From NCBI GenBank assembly GCA_963978545.1, contig OZ021722.1:3414001-3478000 (forward strand): a DNA stretch of 64,000 nt, in the 5' to 3' direction. Made by a program: the position numbers and the translations under genes. The DNA is from Linyphia triangularis (Eukaryota; Arthropoda; Arachnida; Araneae; Linyphiidae). Positions 1 through 10,907 of this stretch are shown in pieces; the stretch's first letter is position 1, and every line of letters starts with the position of its first letter. The notes beneath the pieces were generated by a model. It was not told where the DNA came from, made no database searches, and was given only the letters and a program-made list of their open reading frames with translations.

Positions 1-1678
1 AAAGCAATTTTTAAAACTAGCTGGGAATTGTCCGAAATGCTTTGAAAATGATCAAAAGTAACTTTTTATCAAAACTGTCAAGAAAGGACCCTTTAATCGC
101 TTTATACCCCAAATTATCGGTAAAATTCAGAAAAATCCAAAATAACGCGTTAACACAGAAATAGAGACGATTTTGAACGATATTTTTAAAACTAGCTGGG
201 AATTGTCCGAAATGCTTTGAAAATGCTCAAGAGTTACTTTTTATCAAAACTGCCAGGAAAGGACCCTTAAATCGCTTTATAGCCCAAACTGTCGGTAAAA
301 TTCAGAAAAATCCAAAATAACGCGTTAACACAGAAATAGAGACGATTTTGAACGATATTTTTAAAACTAGCTGGGAATTGTCCGAAATGCTTTCAAATTT
401 TGCTGTTAATATAGGAGAATGCTTAAGAGTTACTTTTTATTAAAACTGTCAAGAAAGGACCCTTAAATCGCTGTATAGCCTAAACTGTCGGTAAAATTCA
501 GAAAAATCCAAAATAACGCGTTAACACAGAAATAGAGACGATTTTGAACGATATTTTTAAAACTAGCTGGGAATTGTCCGAAATGCTTTGAAAATGCTCA
601 AGAGTTACTTTTTATCAAAACTGCCAGGAAAGGACCCTTAAATCGCTTTATAGCCCAAACTGTCGGTAAAATTCAGAAAAATCCAAAATAACGCGTTAAC
701 ACAGAAATAGAGACGATTTTGAACGATATTTTTAAAACTAGCTGGGAATTGTCCGAAATGCTTTGAAAATGCTCAAGAGTTACTTTTTATCAAAACTGTC
801 AAGAAAGGACCCTTAAATCGCTTTATAGCCCAAACTGTCGGTAAAATTCAGAAAAATCCAAAATAATGCGTTAACACAGAAATAGAGACGATTTTGAAAG
901 CAATTTTTAAAACTAGCTGGGAATTGTCCGAAATGCTTTGAAAATGCTCAAAAGTAACTTTTTATCAAAACAGTCAAGAAAGGACCCTATAATCGCTTTA
1001 TAGCCCAAACTGTTGTTAGAATTCCGAAAAATCCAAAATAACGCGTTAACACAGAAATAGAGACGGTTTTGAACGCTATTTCTGAAACTAGCTGGGAATT
1101 GTCCGAAATGCTTTAAAATTTTAGCTGTGACCTAAGAGTATGCTTAAAAGTTACTTTTTATCAAAACTGTTCAAGAAAGGACCCTTAAATCGATTTATAG
1201 CCTAAACTGTCGGTAAATTTCAGAAAAATCCAAAATAACGCGTTAACACAGAAATAGAGACGATTTTGAACGATATTTTTAAAACTAGCTGGGAAATGTC
1301 CGAAATGCTTTGAAAATGCTCAACAGTTACTTTTTATCAAAACTGTTCAAGAAAAGACCCTTCAATCGATTTATAGCCCAATCTGTCGGGAAAATTCAGA
1401 AAAATCCAAAATAACGCGTAGGCACAGAAATAGAGACGGTTTTGAACGAAATTTTGGAATTTAGCTGGGAAATGTCCGAAATGTGTCAAATTTAGCTGTT
1501 AACATAGGAGAATGCTTAAGAGTTACTTTTTATCAAAACTATCCAAGAAAGGTCCCTTAAATCGCTTTATAGCCCAAACTGTCGTTAAAATTCAAAAAAA
1601 TCCAAAATAACGCGTTTGCTCAGAAATGGAGAGGATTTTGTACGAAATTTTGAAACTAGCTGGGAAATTTTAGTTGAA
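1..1678 (+). repeat. Satellite A, array 1 (left end cut by window)
   Basis: Tandem array of family A monomers. The CGCG core of the palindrome falls at 146, 321, 517, 692, 1042, 1239, 1415 and 1611; the expected site at 867 is mutated to TGCG. Spacings are 175, 196, 175, 175, 175, 197, 176 and 196, giving the order S, L2, S, S, S, L1, S', L2'. Base 1 matches position 30745 of array 2, so about 367 bp of this module should lie outside the window. From 321 onward it matches array 2 at an offset of 31,859, but 146 matches 30890. Array 1 therefore lacks 1,115 bp, exactly six monomers, which includes the repeated 743-bp tetramer. The breakpoint lies between about 174 and 262. No coding potential is seen. 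Confidence 0.95.
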
Positions 1679-1700
1679 GACCTGAAATATGTTTTATATT
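1664..1700. other. A-to-B junction 1
   Basis: A sequence (AACTAGCTGGGAAATTTTAG) passes into B (GACCTGAAATATG) at 1679. GACCT is shared with the A long form (GTGACCTAAGAG) and with B (GGGGACCTG), so the join is in register between related segments. The same junction occurs at 33538, 39176, 47502 and 60403. Confidence 0.88.
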
Positions 1701-2944
1701 CATATTCTGTCCAAATGTGACTGAAAAAATAATTTTTTGAATTTTCAAATTTTTCGAAATTTTTCAAAGGGGTTAGCCTTAGGAAATTTTATGAAAAAAT
1801 CACTTTTCCAAAAAATGGCTCAAAATGCTTCCAGATTTTGGTTTTAAAATAGAAATATGATTTGCAGTCACTTTATTTCAAATCTGCCCAAAAAAGGACC
1901 CTTAATTCAGTTTATAGCCCAAAATGTAGGTAAAATTCAGAAATTTTCAGTGTTTGAAATGCAGTCCTTTTTTGGGATCAACTTTCGACCCCCTTAATAT
2001 TTAGTGGTTGTTAAGATTTTCGTTTTTAAGAATCTCCTATTAATGAACTTCAATGTGGCCAAGTTACAACATTGTGCTCCCAAAACTCTCTGTGTAAAAA
2101 TTATGTATGTGTACCACTGAAAAAAACAACTTTGCAAATTTTGACCCCCTTAATATTTTGTGGTTGTTAAGATTTTCGTTTTTAAGAATCTCCTATAGAA
2201 GACCTAAAATGTGGCCAAGTCACAATACTGTGCTCAAAATACACTACGAGTAAAAATTCAAAAACTCCAAAATACAATCAATGTATTTTCAAAGGGAAAT
2301 TTTGAACTTTGAAAATAATGGCTCAAATGCTACCAAATTTTTTTTGGGGACCTGAAATATGTTTTATATTCATATTCTGTCCAAATGTGACTGAAAAAAT
2401 AATTTTTTGAATTTTCAAATTTTTCGAAATTTTTCAAAGGGGTTAGCCTTAGGAAATTTTATGAAAAAATCACTTTTCCAAAAAATGGCTCAAAATGCTT
2501 CCAGATTTTGGTTTTAAAATAGAAATATGATTTACAGTCACTTTATTTCAAATCTGCCCAAAAAAGGACCCTTAATTCAGTTTATAGCCCAAAATGTAGG
2601 TAAAATTCAGAAATTTTCAGTATTTGAAATGCAGTCCTTTTTTGGGATCAACTTTCGACCCCCTTAATATTTAGTGGTTGTTAAGATTTTCGTTTTTAAG
2701 AATCTCCTATTAATGAACTTCAATGTGGCCAAGTTACAACATTGTGCTCCCAAAACTCTCTGTGTAAAAATTATGTATGTGTACCACTGAAAAAAACAAC
2801 TTTGCAAATTTTGACCCCCTTAATATTTTGTGGTTGTTAAGATTTTCGTTTTTAAGAATCTCCTATAGAAGACCTTAAATGTGGCCAAGTCACAATACTG
2901 TGCTCAAAATACACTACGAGTAAAAATTCAAAAACTCCAAAATA

Positions 2945-2965
2945 CAATCAATGAACTTTGAAAAT
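2945..2965. other. 21-bp deletion in a B unit
   Basis: CAATCAATG joins directly to AACTTTGAAAATAATGG, losing the 21 bp that start TATTTTCAAAGGG in other units. It makes the unit spacing 649 bp (2641 to 3290). It is the only instance in the window. Confidence 0.9.
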
Positions 2966-3659
2966 AATGGCTCAAATGCTACCAAATTTTTTTTGGGGAC
3001 CTGAAATATGTTTTATATTCATATTCTGTCCAAATGTGACTGAAAAAATAATTTTTTGAATTTTCAAATTTTTCGAAATTTTTCAAAGGGGTTAGCCTTA
3101 GGAAATTTTATGAAAAAATCACTTTTCCAAAAAATGGCTCAAAATGCTTCCAGATTTTGGTTTTAAAATAGAAATATGATTTACAGTCACTTTATTTCAA
3201 ATCTGCCCAAAAAAGGACCCTTAATTCAGTTTATAGCCCAAAATGTAGGTAAAATTCAGAAATTTTCAGTGTTTGAAATGCAGTCCTTTTTTGGGATCAA
3301 CTTTCGACCCCCTTAATATATAGTGGTTGTTAAGATTTTCGTTTTTAAGAATCTCCTATTAATGAACTTCAATGTGGCCAAGTTACAACATTGTGCTCCC
3401 AAAACTCTCTGTGTAAAAATTATGTATGTGTACCACTGAAAAAAACAACTTTGCAAATTTTGACCCCCTTAATATTTTGTGGTTGTTAAGATTTTCGTTT
3501 TTAAGAATCTCCTATAGAAGACCTTAAATGTGGCCAAGTCACAATACTGTGCTCAAAATACACTACGAGTAAAAATTCAAAAACTCCAAAATACAATCAA
3601 TGTATTTTCAAAGGGAAATTTTGAACTTTGAAAATAATGGCTCAAATGCTACCAAATTT

Positions 3660-6229
3660 TTTTTGGGGGCCTGAAATATGTTTTATATTCATATTCTGTC
3701 CAAATGTGACTGAAAAAATAATTTTTTGAATTTTCAAATTTTTCGAAATTTTTCAAAGGGGTTAGCCTTAGGAAATTTTATGAAAAAATCACTTTTCCAA
3801 AAAATGGCTCAAAATGCTTCCAGATTTTGGTTTTAAAATAGAAATATGATTAACAGTCACTTTATTTCAAATCTGCCCAAAAAAGGACCCTTAATTCAGT
3901 TTATAGCCCAAAATGTAGGTAAAATTCAGAAATTTTCAGTGTTTGAAATGCAGTCCTTTTTTGGGATCAACTTTCGACCCCCTTAATATTTAGTGGTTGT
4001 TAAGATTTTCGTTTTTAAGAATCTCCTATTAATGAACTTCAATGTGGCCAAGTTACAACATTGTGCTCCCAAAACTCTCTGTGTAAAAATTATGTATGTG
4101 TACCACTGAAAAAAACAACTTTGCAAATTTTGACCCCCTTAATATTTTGTGGTTGTTAAGATTTTCGTTTTTAAGAATCTCCTATAGAAGACCTTAAATG
4201 TGGCCAAGTCACAATACTGTGCTCAAAATACACTACGAGTAAAAATTCAAAAACTCCAAAATACAATCAATGTATTTTCAAAGGGAAATTTTGAACTTTG
4301 AAAATAATGGCTCAAATGCTACCAAATTTTTTTTGGGGACCTGAAATATGTTTTATATTCATATTCTGTCCAAATGTGACTGAAAAAATAATTTTTTGAA
4401 TTTTCAAATTTTTCGAAATTTTTCAAAGGGGTTAGCCTTAGGAAATTTTATGAAAAAATCACTTTTCCAAAAAATGGCTCAAAATGCTTCCAGATTTTGG
4501 TTTTAAAATAGAAATATGATTTACAGTCACTTTATTTCAAATCTGCCCAAACAAGGACCCTTAATTCAGTTTATAGCCCAAAATGTAGGTAAAATTCAGA
4601 AATTTTCAGTGTTTGAAATGCAGTCCTTTTTTGGGATCAACTTTCGACCCCCTTAATATTTAGTGGTTGTTAAGATTTTCGTTTTTAAGAATCTCCTATT
4701 AATGAACTTCAATGTGGCCAAGTTACAACATTGTGCTCCCAAAACTCTCTGTGTAAAAATTATGTATGTGTACCACTGAAAAAAACAACTTTGCAAATTT
4801 TGACCCCCTTAATATTTTGTGGTTGTTAAGATTTTCGTTTCTAAGAATCTCCTATAGAAGACCTTAAATGTGGCCAAGTCACAATACTGTGCTCAAAATA
4901 CACTACGAGTAAAAATTCAAAAACTCCAAAATACAATCAATGTATTTTCAAAGGGAAATTTTGAACTTTGAAAATAATGGCTCAAATGCTACCAAATTTT
5001 TTTTGGGGGCCTGAAATATGTTTTATTTTCATATTCTGTCCAAATGTGACTGAAAAAATAATTTTTTGAATTTTCAAATTTTTCGAAATTTTTCAAAGGG
5101 GTTAGCTTTAGGAAATTTTATGAAAAAATCACTTTTCCAAAAAATGGCTCAAAATGCTTCCAGATTTTGGTTTTAAAATAGAAATATGATTTACAGTCAC
5201 TTTATTTCAAATCTGCCCAAAAAAGGACCCTTAACTCAGTTTATAGCCCAAAATGTAGGTAAAATTCAGAAATTTTCAGTGTTTGAAATGCAGTCCTTTT
5301 TTGGGATCAACTTTCGACCCCCTTAATATTTAGTGGTTGTTAAGATTTTCGTTTTTAAGAATCTCCTATTAATGAACTTCAATGTGGCCAAGTTACAACA
5401 TTGTGCTCCCAAAACTCTCTGTGTAAAAATTATGTATGTGTACCACTGAAAAAAACAACTTTGCAAATTTTGACCCCCTTAATATTTTGTGGTTGTTAAG
5501 ATTTTCGTTTTTAAGAATCTCCTATAGAAGACCTTAAATGTGGCCAAGTCACAATACTGTGCTCAAAATACACTACGAGTAAAAATTCAAAAACTCCAAA
5601 ATACAATCAATGTATTTTCAAAGGGAAATTTTGAACTTTGAAAATAATGGCTCAAATGCTACCAAATTTTTTTTGGGGACCTGAAATATCTTTTATATTC
5701 ATATTCTGTCCTAATGTGACTGAAAAAATAATTTTTTGAATTTTCAAATTTTTCGAAATTTTTCAAAGGGGTTAGCCTTAGGAAATTTTATGAAAAAATC
5801 ACTTTTCCAAAAAATAATTTTTTGAATTTTCAAATTTTTCGAAATTTTTCAAAGGGGTTAGTCTTAGGAAATTTTATGAAAAAATCACTTTTCCAAAAAA
5901 AAATTTTTGAATTTTCAAATTTTTCAAAGGGGTTAGCCTTAGGAAATTTTATGAAAAAAATCACTTTTCCAAAAAATAATTTTTTGAATTTTCAAATTTT
6001 TCGAAATTTTTCAAAGGGGGCCTTAGGAAATTTTATGAAAAAATCACTTTTCCAAAAAATGGCTCAAAATGCTTCCAGATTTTGGTTTTAAAATAGAAAT
6101 ATGATTTACAGTCACTTTATTTCAAATCTGCCCAAAAAAGGACCCTTAATTCAGTTTATAGCCCAAAATGTAGGTAAAATTCAGAAATTTTCAGTGTTTG
6201 AAATGCAGTCCTTTTTTGGGATCAACTTT
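3660..6229 (+). repeat. B higher-order segment, copy a (7,248-bp step)
   Basis: Four B units with an ordered marker set: GATTAACAG (3849), CCCAAACAAGG with GTTTCTAAGAATC, the X haplotype (TTATTTTC, GCTTTAGG), and Y with cassette C1. The same order recurs at 10908-13477. The left limit is near GGGGGCCTG; on the right the copies separate at TCGATTACCTTA (6229). Confidence 0.85.
5725..6059 (+). repeat. Minisatellite cassette C1 (4 copies)
   Basis: Tandem expansion of the segment running from AATAATTTTTTGAATTTTC to AAAATCACTTTTCC, which is normally single (90 bp) in a B unit. It is 335 bp here, 245 bp more than usual. Successive copies are distinguishable: GTTAGCCTTAGG, GTTAGTCTTAGG, a short copy lacking CGAAATTTTT, and GGGGGCCTTAGG. 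An open frame of 89 codons at 5822-6091 only reads through the repeat and is not a gene. Confidence 0.93.
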
Positions 6230-6884
6230 CGATTACCTTAATATTTAGTGGTTGTTAAGATTTTCGTTTTTAAGAATCTCCTATTAATGAACTTCAATGT
6301 GGCCAAGTTACAACATTGTGCTCCCAAAACTCTCTGTGTAAAAATTATGTATGTGTACCACTGAAAAAAACAACTTTGCAAATTTTGACCCCCTTAATAT
6401 TTTGTGGTTGTTAAGATTTTCGTTTTTAAGAATCTCCTATAGAAGACCTTAAATGTGGCCAAGTCACAATACTGTGCTCAAAATACACTACGAGTAAAAA
6501 TTCAAAAACTCCAAAATACAATCAATGTATTTTCAAAGGGAAATTTTGAACTTTGAAAATAATGGCTCAAATGCTACCAAATTTTTTTTGGGGACCTGAA
6601 ATATGTTTTATATTCATATTCTGTCCAAATGTGACTGAAAAAATAATTTTTTGAATTTTCAAATTTTTCGAAATTTTTCAAAGGGGTTAGCCTTAGGAAA
6701 TTTTATGAAAAAATCACTTTTCCAAAAAATGGCTCAAAATGCTTCCAGATTTTGGTTTTAAAATAGAAATATGATTTACAGTCACTTTATTTCAAATCTG
6801 CCCAAAAAAGGACCCTTAATTCAGTTTATAGCCCAAAATGTAGGTAAAATTCAGAAATTTTCAGTGTTTGAAATGCAGTCCTTT

Positions 6885-7554
6885 TTTGGGATCAACTTTC
6901 GACCCCCTTAATATTTAGTGGTTGTTAAGATTTTCGTTTTTAAGAATCTCCTATTAATGAACTTCAATGTGGCCAAGTTACAACATTGTGCTCCCAAAAC
7001 TCTCTGTGTAAAAATTATGTATGTGTACCACTGAAAAAAACAACTTTGCAAATTTTGACCCCCTTAATATTTTGTGGTTGTTAAGATTTTCGTTTTTAAG
7101 AATCTCCTATAGAAGACCTTAAATGTGGCCAAGTCACAATACTGTGCTCAAAATACACTACGAGTAAAAATTCAAAAACTCCAAAATACAATCAATGTAT
7201 TTTCAAAGGGAAATTTTGAACTTTGAAAATAATGGCTCAAATGCTACCAAATTTTTTTTGGGGGCCTGAAATATGTTTTATTTTCATATTCTGTCCAAAT
7301 GTGACTGAAAAAATAATTTTTTGAATTTTCAAATTTTTCGAAATTTTTCAAAGGGGTTAGCTTTAGGAAATTTTATGAAAAAATCACTTTTCCAAAAAAT
7401 GGCTCAAAATGCTTCCAGATTTTGGTTTTAAAATAGAAATATGATTTACAGTCACTTTATTTCAAATCTGCCCAAAAAAGGACCCTTAATTCAGTTTATA
7501 GCCCAAAATGTAGGTAAAATTCAGAAATTTTCAGTGTTTGAAATGCAGTCCTTT
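6885..7554 (+). repeat. Reference B unit (670 bp)
   Basis: Canonical unit length. Order of parts from the TTTGGGATCA anchor: 156-bp subrepeat 1 (6901-7056), 156-bp subrepeat 2 (7057-7212), a segment starting TGGCTCAAATGCTACC (7233) that contains the single minisatellite copy (7310-7399), and a segment starting TGGCTCAAAATGCTTCC (7400) that runs to the next anchor and contains AAAAAAGGACCCTTAATTC and TTTATAGCCCAAAATGTAGG. It has five CpGs in all. The last segment aligns well with the second half of an A monomer. Confidence 0.9.
6901..7212 (+). repeat. Internal 156-bp direct duplication in the B unit
   Basis: Two head-to-tail subrepeats (6901-7056 and 7057-7212). Both begin GACCCCCTTAATATT and share GTGGTTGTTAAGATTTTCG, TTTTTAAGAATCTCCTAT, ATGTGGCCAAGT, GTGCTC and GTAAAAATT. 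They diverge mainly in the second half. The same pair is present in every B unit of the window, for example 1987-2142 and 2143-2298. Confidence 0.93.
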
Positions 7555-9319
7555 TTTGGGATCAACTTTCGACCCCCTTAATATTTAGTGGTTGTTAAGA
7601 TTTTCGTTTTTAAGAATCTCCTATTAATGAACTTCAATGTGGCCAAGTTACAACATTGTGCTCCCAAAACTCTCTGTGTAAAAATTATGTATGTGTACCA
7701 CTGAAAAAAACAACTTTGCAAATTTTGACCCCCTTAATATTTTGTGGTTGTTAAGATTTTCGTTTTTAAGAATCTCCTATAGAAGACCTTAAATGTGGCC
7801 AAGTCACAATACTGTGCTCAAAATACACTACGAGTAAAAATTCAAAAACTCCAAAATACAATCAATGTATTTTCAAAGGGAAATTTTGAACTTTGAAAAT
7901 AATGGCTCAAATGCTACCAAATTTTTTTTGGGGACCTGAAATATCTTTTATATTCATATTCTGTCCTAATGTGACTGAAAAAATAATTTTTTGAATTTTC
8001 AAATTTTTCGAAATTTTTCAAAGGGGTTAGCCTTAGGAAATTTTATGAAAAAATCACTTTTCCAAAAAATGGCTCAAAATGCTTCCAGATTTTGGTTTTA
8101 AAATAGAAATATGATTAACAGTCACTTTATTTCAAATCTGCCCAAAAAAGGACCCTTAATTCAGTTTATAGCCCAAAATGTAGGTAAAATTCAGAAATTT
8201 TCAGTGTTTGAAATGCAGTCCTTTTTTGGGATCAACTTTCGACCCCCTTAATATTTAGTGGTTGTTAAGATTTTCGTTTTTAAGAATCTCCTATTAATGA
8301 ACTTCAATGTGGCCAAGTTACAACATTGTGCTCCCAAAACTCTCTGTGTAAAAATTATGTATGTGTACCACTGAAAAAAACAACTTTGCAAATTTTGACC
8401 CCCTTAATATTTTGTGGTTGTTAAGATTTTCGTTTTTAAGAATCTCCTATAGAAGACCTTAAATGTGGCCAAGTCACAATACTGTGCTCAAAATACACTA
8501 CGAGTAAAAATTCAAAAACTCCAAAATACAATCAATGTATTTTCAAAGGGAAATTTTGAACTTTGAAAATAATGGCTCAAATGCTACCAAATTTTTTTTG
8601 GGGGCCTGAAATATGTTTTATTTTCATATTCTGTCCAAATGTGACTGAAAAAATAATTTTTTGAATTTTCAAATTTTTCGAAATTTTTCAAAGGGGTTAG
8701 CTTTAGGAAATTTTATGAAAAAATCACTTTTCCAAAAAATGGCTCAAAATGCTTCCAGATTTTGGTTTTAAAATAGAAATATGATTTACAGTCACTTTAT
8801 TTCAAATCTGCCCAAAAAAGGACCCTTAATTCAGTTTATAGCCCAAAATGTAGGTAAAATTCAGAAATTTTCAGTGTTTGAAATGCAGTCCTTTTTTGGG
8901 ATCAACTTTCGACCCCCTTAATATTTAGTGGTTGTTAAGATTTTCGTTTTTAAGAATCTCCTATTAATGAACTTCAATGTGGCCAAGTTACAACATTGTG
9001 CTCCCAAAACTCTCTGTGTAAAAATTATGTATGTGTACCACTGAAAAAAACAACTTTGCAAATTTTGACCCCCTTAATATTTTGTGGTTGTTAAGATTTT
9101 CGTTTTTAAGAATCTCCTATAGAAGACCTTAAATGTGGCCAAGTCACAATACTGTGCTCAAAATACACTACGAGTAAAAATTCAAAAACTCCAAAATACA
9201 ATCAATGTATTTTCAAAGGGAAATTTTGAACTTTGAAAATAATGGCTCAAATGCTACCAAATTTTTTTTGGGGACCTGAAATATCTTTTATATTCATATT
9301 CTGTCCTAATGTGACTGAA

Positions 9320-9712
9320 AAAATAATTTTTTGAATTTTCAAATTTTTCGAAATTTTTCAAAGGGGTTAGCCTTAGGAAATTTTATGAAAAAATCACTTT
9401 TCCAAAAAATAATTTTTTGAATTTTCAAATTTTTCGAAATTTTTCAAAGGGGTTAGTCTTAGGAAATTTTATGAAAAAATCACTTTTCCAAAAAAAAATT
9501 TTTGAATTTTCAAATTTTTCAAAGGGGTTAGCCTTAGGAAATTTTATGAAAAAAATCACTTTTCCAAAAAATAATTTTTTGAATTTTCAAATTTTTCGAA
9601 ATTTTTCAAAGGGGGCCTTAGGAAATTTTATGAAAAAATCACTTTTCCAAAAAATAATTTTTTGAATTTTCAAATTTTTCGAAATTTTTCAAAGTTTCAC
9701 TTTTCCAAAAAA
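9320..9712 (+). repeat. Minisatellite cassette C2 (5 copies, last shortened)
   Basis: 393 bp, 303 bp more than a single copy. Same copy order as C1 plus a fifth copy that is cut internally (TTTCAAAGTTTCACTTTTCC), losing 28 bp relative to the full five-copy form. Confidence 0.92.
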
Positions 9713-10907
9713 TGGCTCAAAATGCTTCCAGATTTTGGTTTTAAAATAGAAATATGATTTACAGTCACTTTATTTCAAATCTGCCCAAAAAAGGACCCTT
9801 AATTCAGTTTATAGCCCAAAATGTAGGTAAAATTCAGAAATTTTCAGTGTTTGAAATGCAGTCCTTTTTTGGGATCAACTTTCGATCCCCTTAATATTTA
9901 GTGGTTGTTAAGATTTTCGTTTTTAAGAATCTCCTATTAATGAACTTCAATGTGGCCAAGTTACAACATTGTGCTCCCAAAACTCTCTGTGTAAAAATTA
10001 TGTATGTGTACCACTGAAAAAAACAACTTTGCAAATTTTGACCCCCTTAATATTTTGTGGTTGTTAAGATTTTCGTTTTTAAGAATCTCCTATAGAAGAC
10101 CTTAAATGTGGCCAAGTTACAATACTGTGCTCAAAATACACTACGAGTAAAAATTCAAAAACTCCAAAATACAATCAATGTATTTTCAAAGGGAAATTTT
10201 GAACTTTGAAAATAATGGCTCAAATGCTACCAAATTTTTTTTGGGGACCTGAAATATGTTTTATATTCATATTCTGTCCAAATGTGACTGAAAAAATAAT
10301 TTTTTGAATTTTCAAATTTTTCGAAATTTTTCAAAGGGGTTAGCCTTAGGAAATTTTATGAAAAAATCACTTTTCCAAAAAATGGCTCAAAATGCTTCCA
10401 GATTTTGGTTTTAAAATAGAAATATGATTTACAGTCACTTTATTTCAAATCTGCCCAAAAAAGGACCCTTAATTCAGTTTATAGCCCAAAATGTAGGTAA
10501 AATTCAGAAATTTTCAGTGTTTGAAATGCAGTCCTTTTTTGGGATCAACTTTCGACCCCCTTAATATTTAGTGGTTGTTAAGATTTTCGTTTTTAAGAAT
10601 CTCCTATTAATGAACTTCAATGTGGCCAAGTTACAACATTGTGCTCCCAAAACTCTCTGTTTAAAAATTATGTATGTGTACCACTGAAAAAAACAACTTT
10701 GCAAATTTTGACCCCCTTAATATTTTGTGGTTGTTAAGATTTTCGTTTTTAAGAATCTCCTATAGAAGACCTTAAATGTGGCCAAGTCACAATACAGTGC
10801 TCAAAATACACTACGAGTAAAAATTCAAAAACTCCAAAATACAATCAATGTATTTTCAAAGGGAAATTTTGAACTTTGAAAATAATGGCTCAAATGCTAC
10901 CAAATTT

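Larger units (their letters stand above)
6885..9867 (+). repeat. X-Y dimer stretch, period 1,340 bp
   Basis: After unit 6885 the haplotypes alternate. X (GGGGGCCTG, TTATTTTC, GCTTTAGG) precedes anchors 7555 and 8895. Y (ATATCTTTTATATTC, GTCCTAATG) precedes 8225 and 9868. X-Y pairs also precede 5300/6215, 12548/13463, 19154/19824 and 22504/23502, so X followed by Y is a recurrent dimer. Confidence 0.82.

Noticed and set aside
1585..1767. Open frame of 60 codons on the - strand, repeated at 33444, 39082, 47408 and 60309
   Set aside because: It spans the A-to-B junction and recurs only because the junction is duplicated. It has low complexity, rich in F, K and S, as expected from AT-rich DNA. 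No sign of coding selection.
1971..2000. CTTTTTT and TTTTTTTT tracts as RNA polymerase III terminators
   Set aside because: They recur in every B unit as part of general AT richness, with no upstream promoter elements or stable stem.
5822..6091. Open frame of 89 codons on the + strand, with relatives of 82 codons at 9417, 13985, 23023, 30054, 35692, 44018 and 56921 and another of 89 at 13070
   Set aside because: They are the translated minisatellite cassettes. Start and stop come from repeat sequence, the peptide is itself an 80-bp-scale repeat, and the other units lack it. No promoter or translation context is visible.
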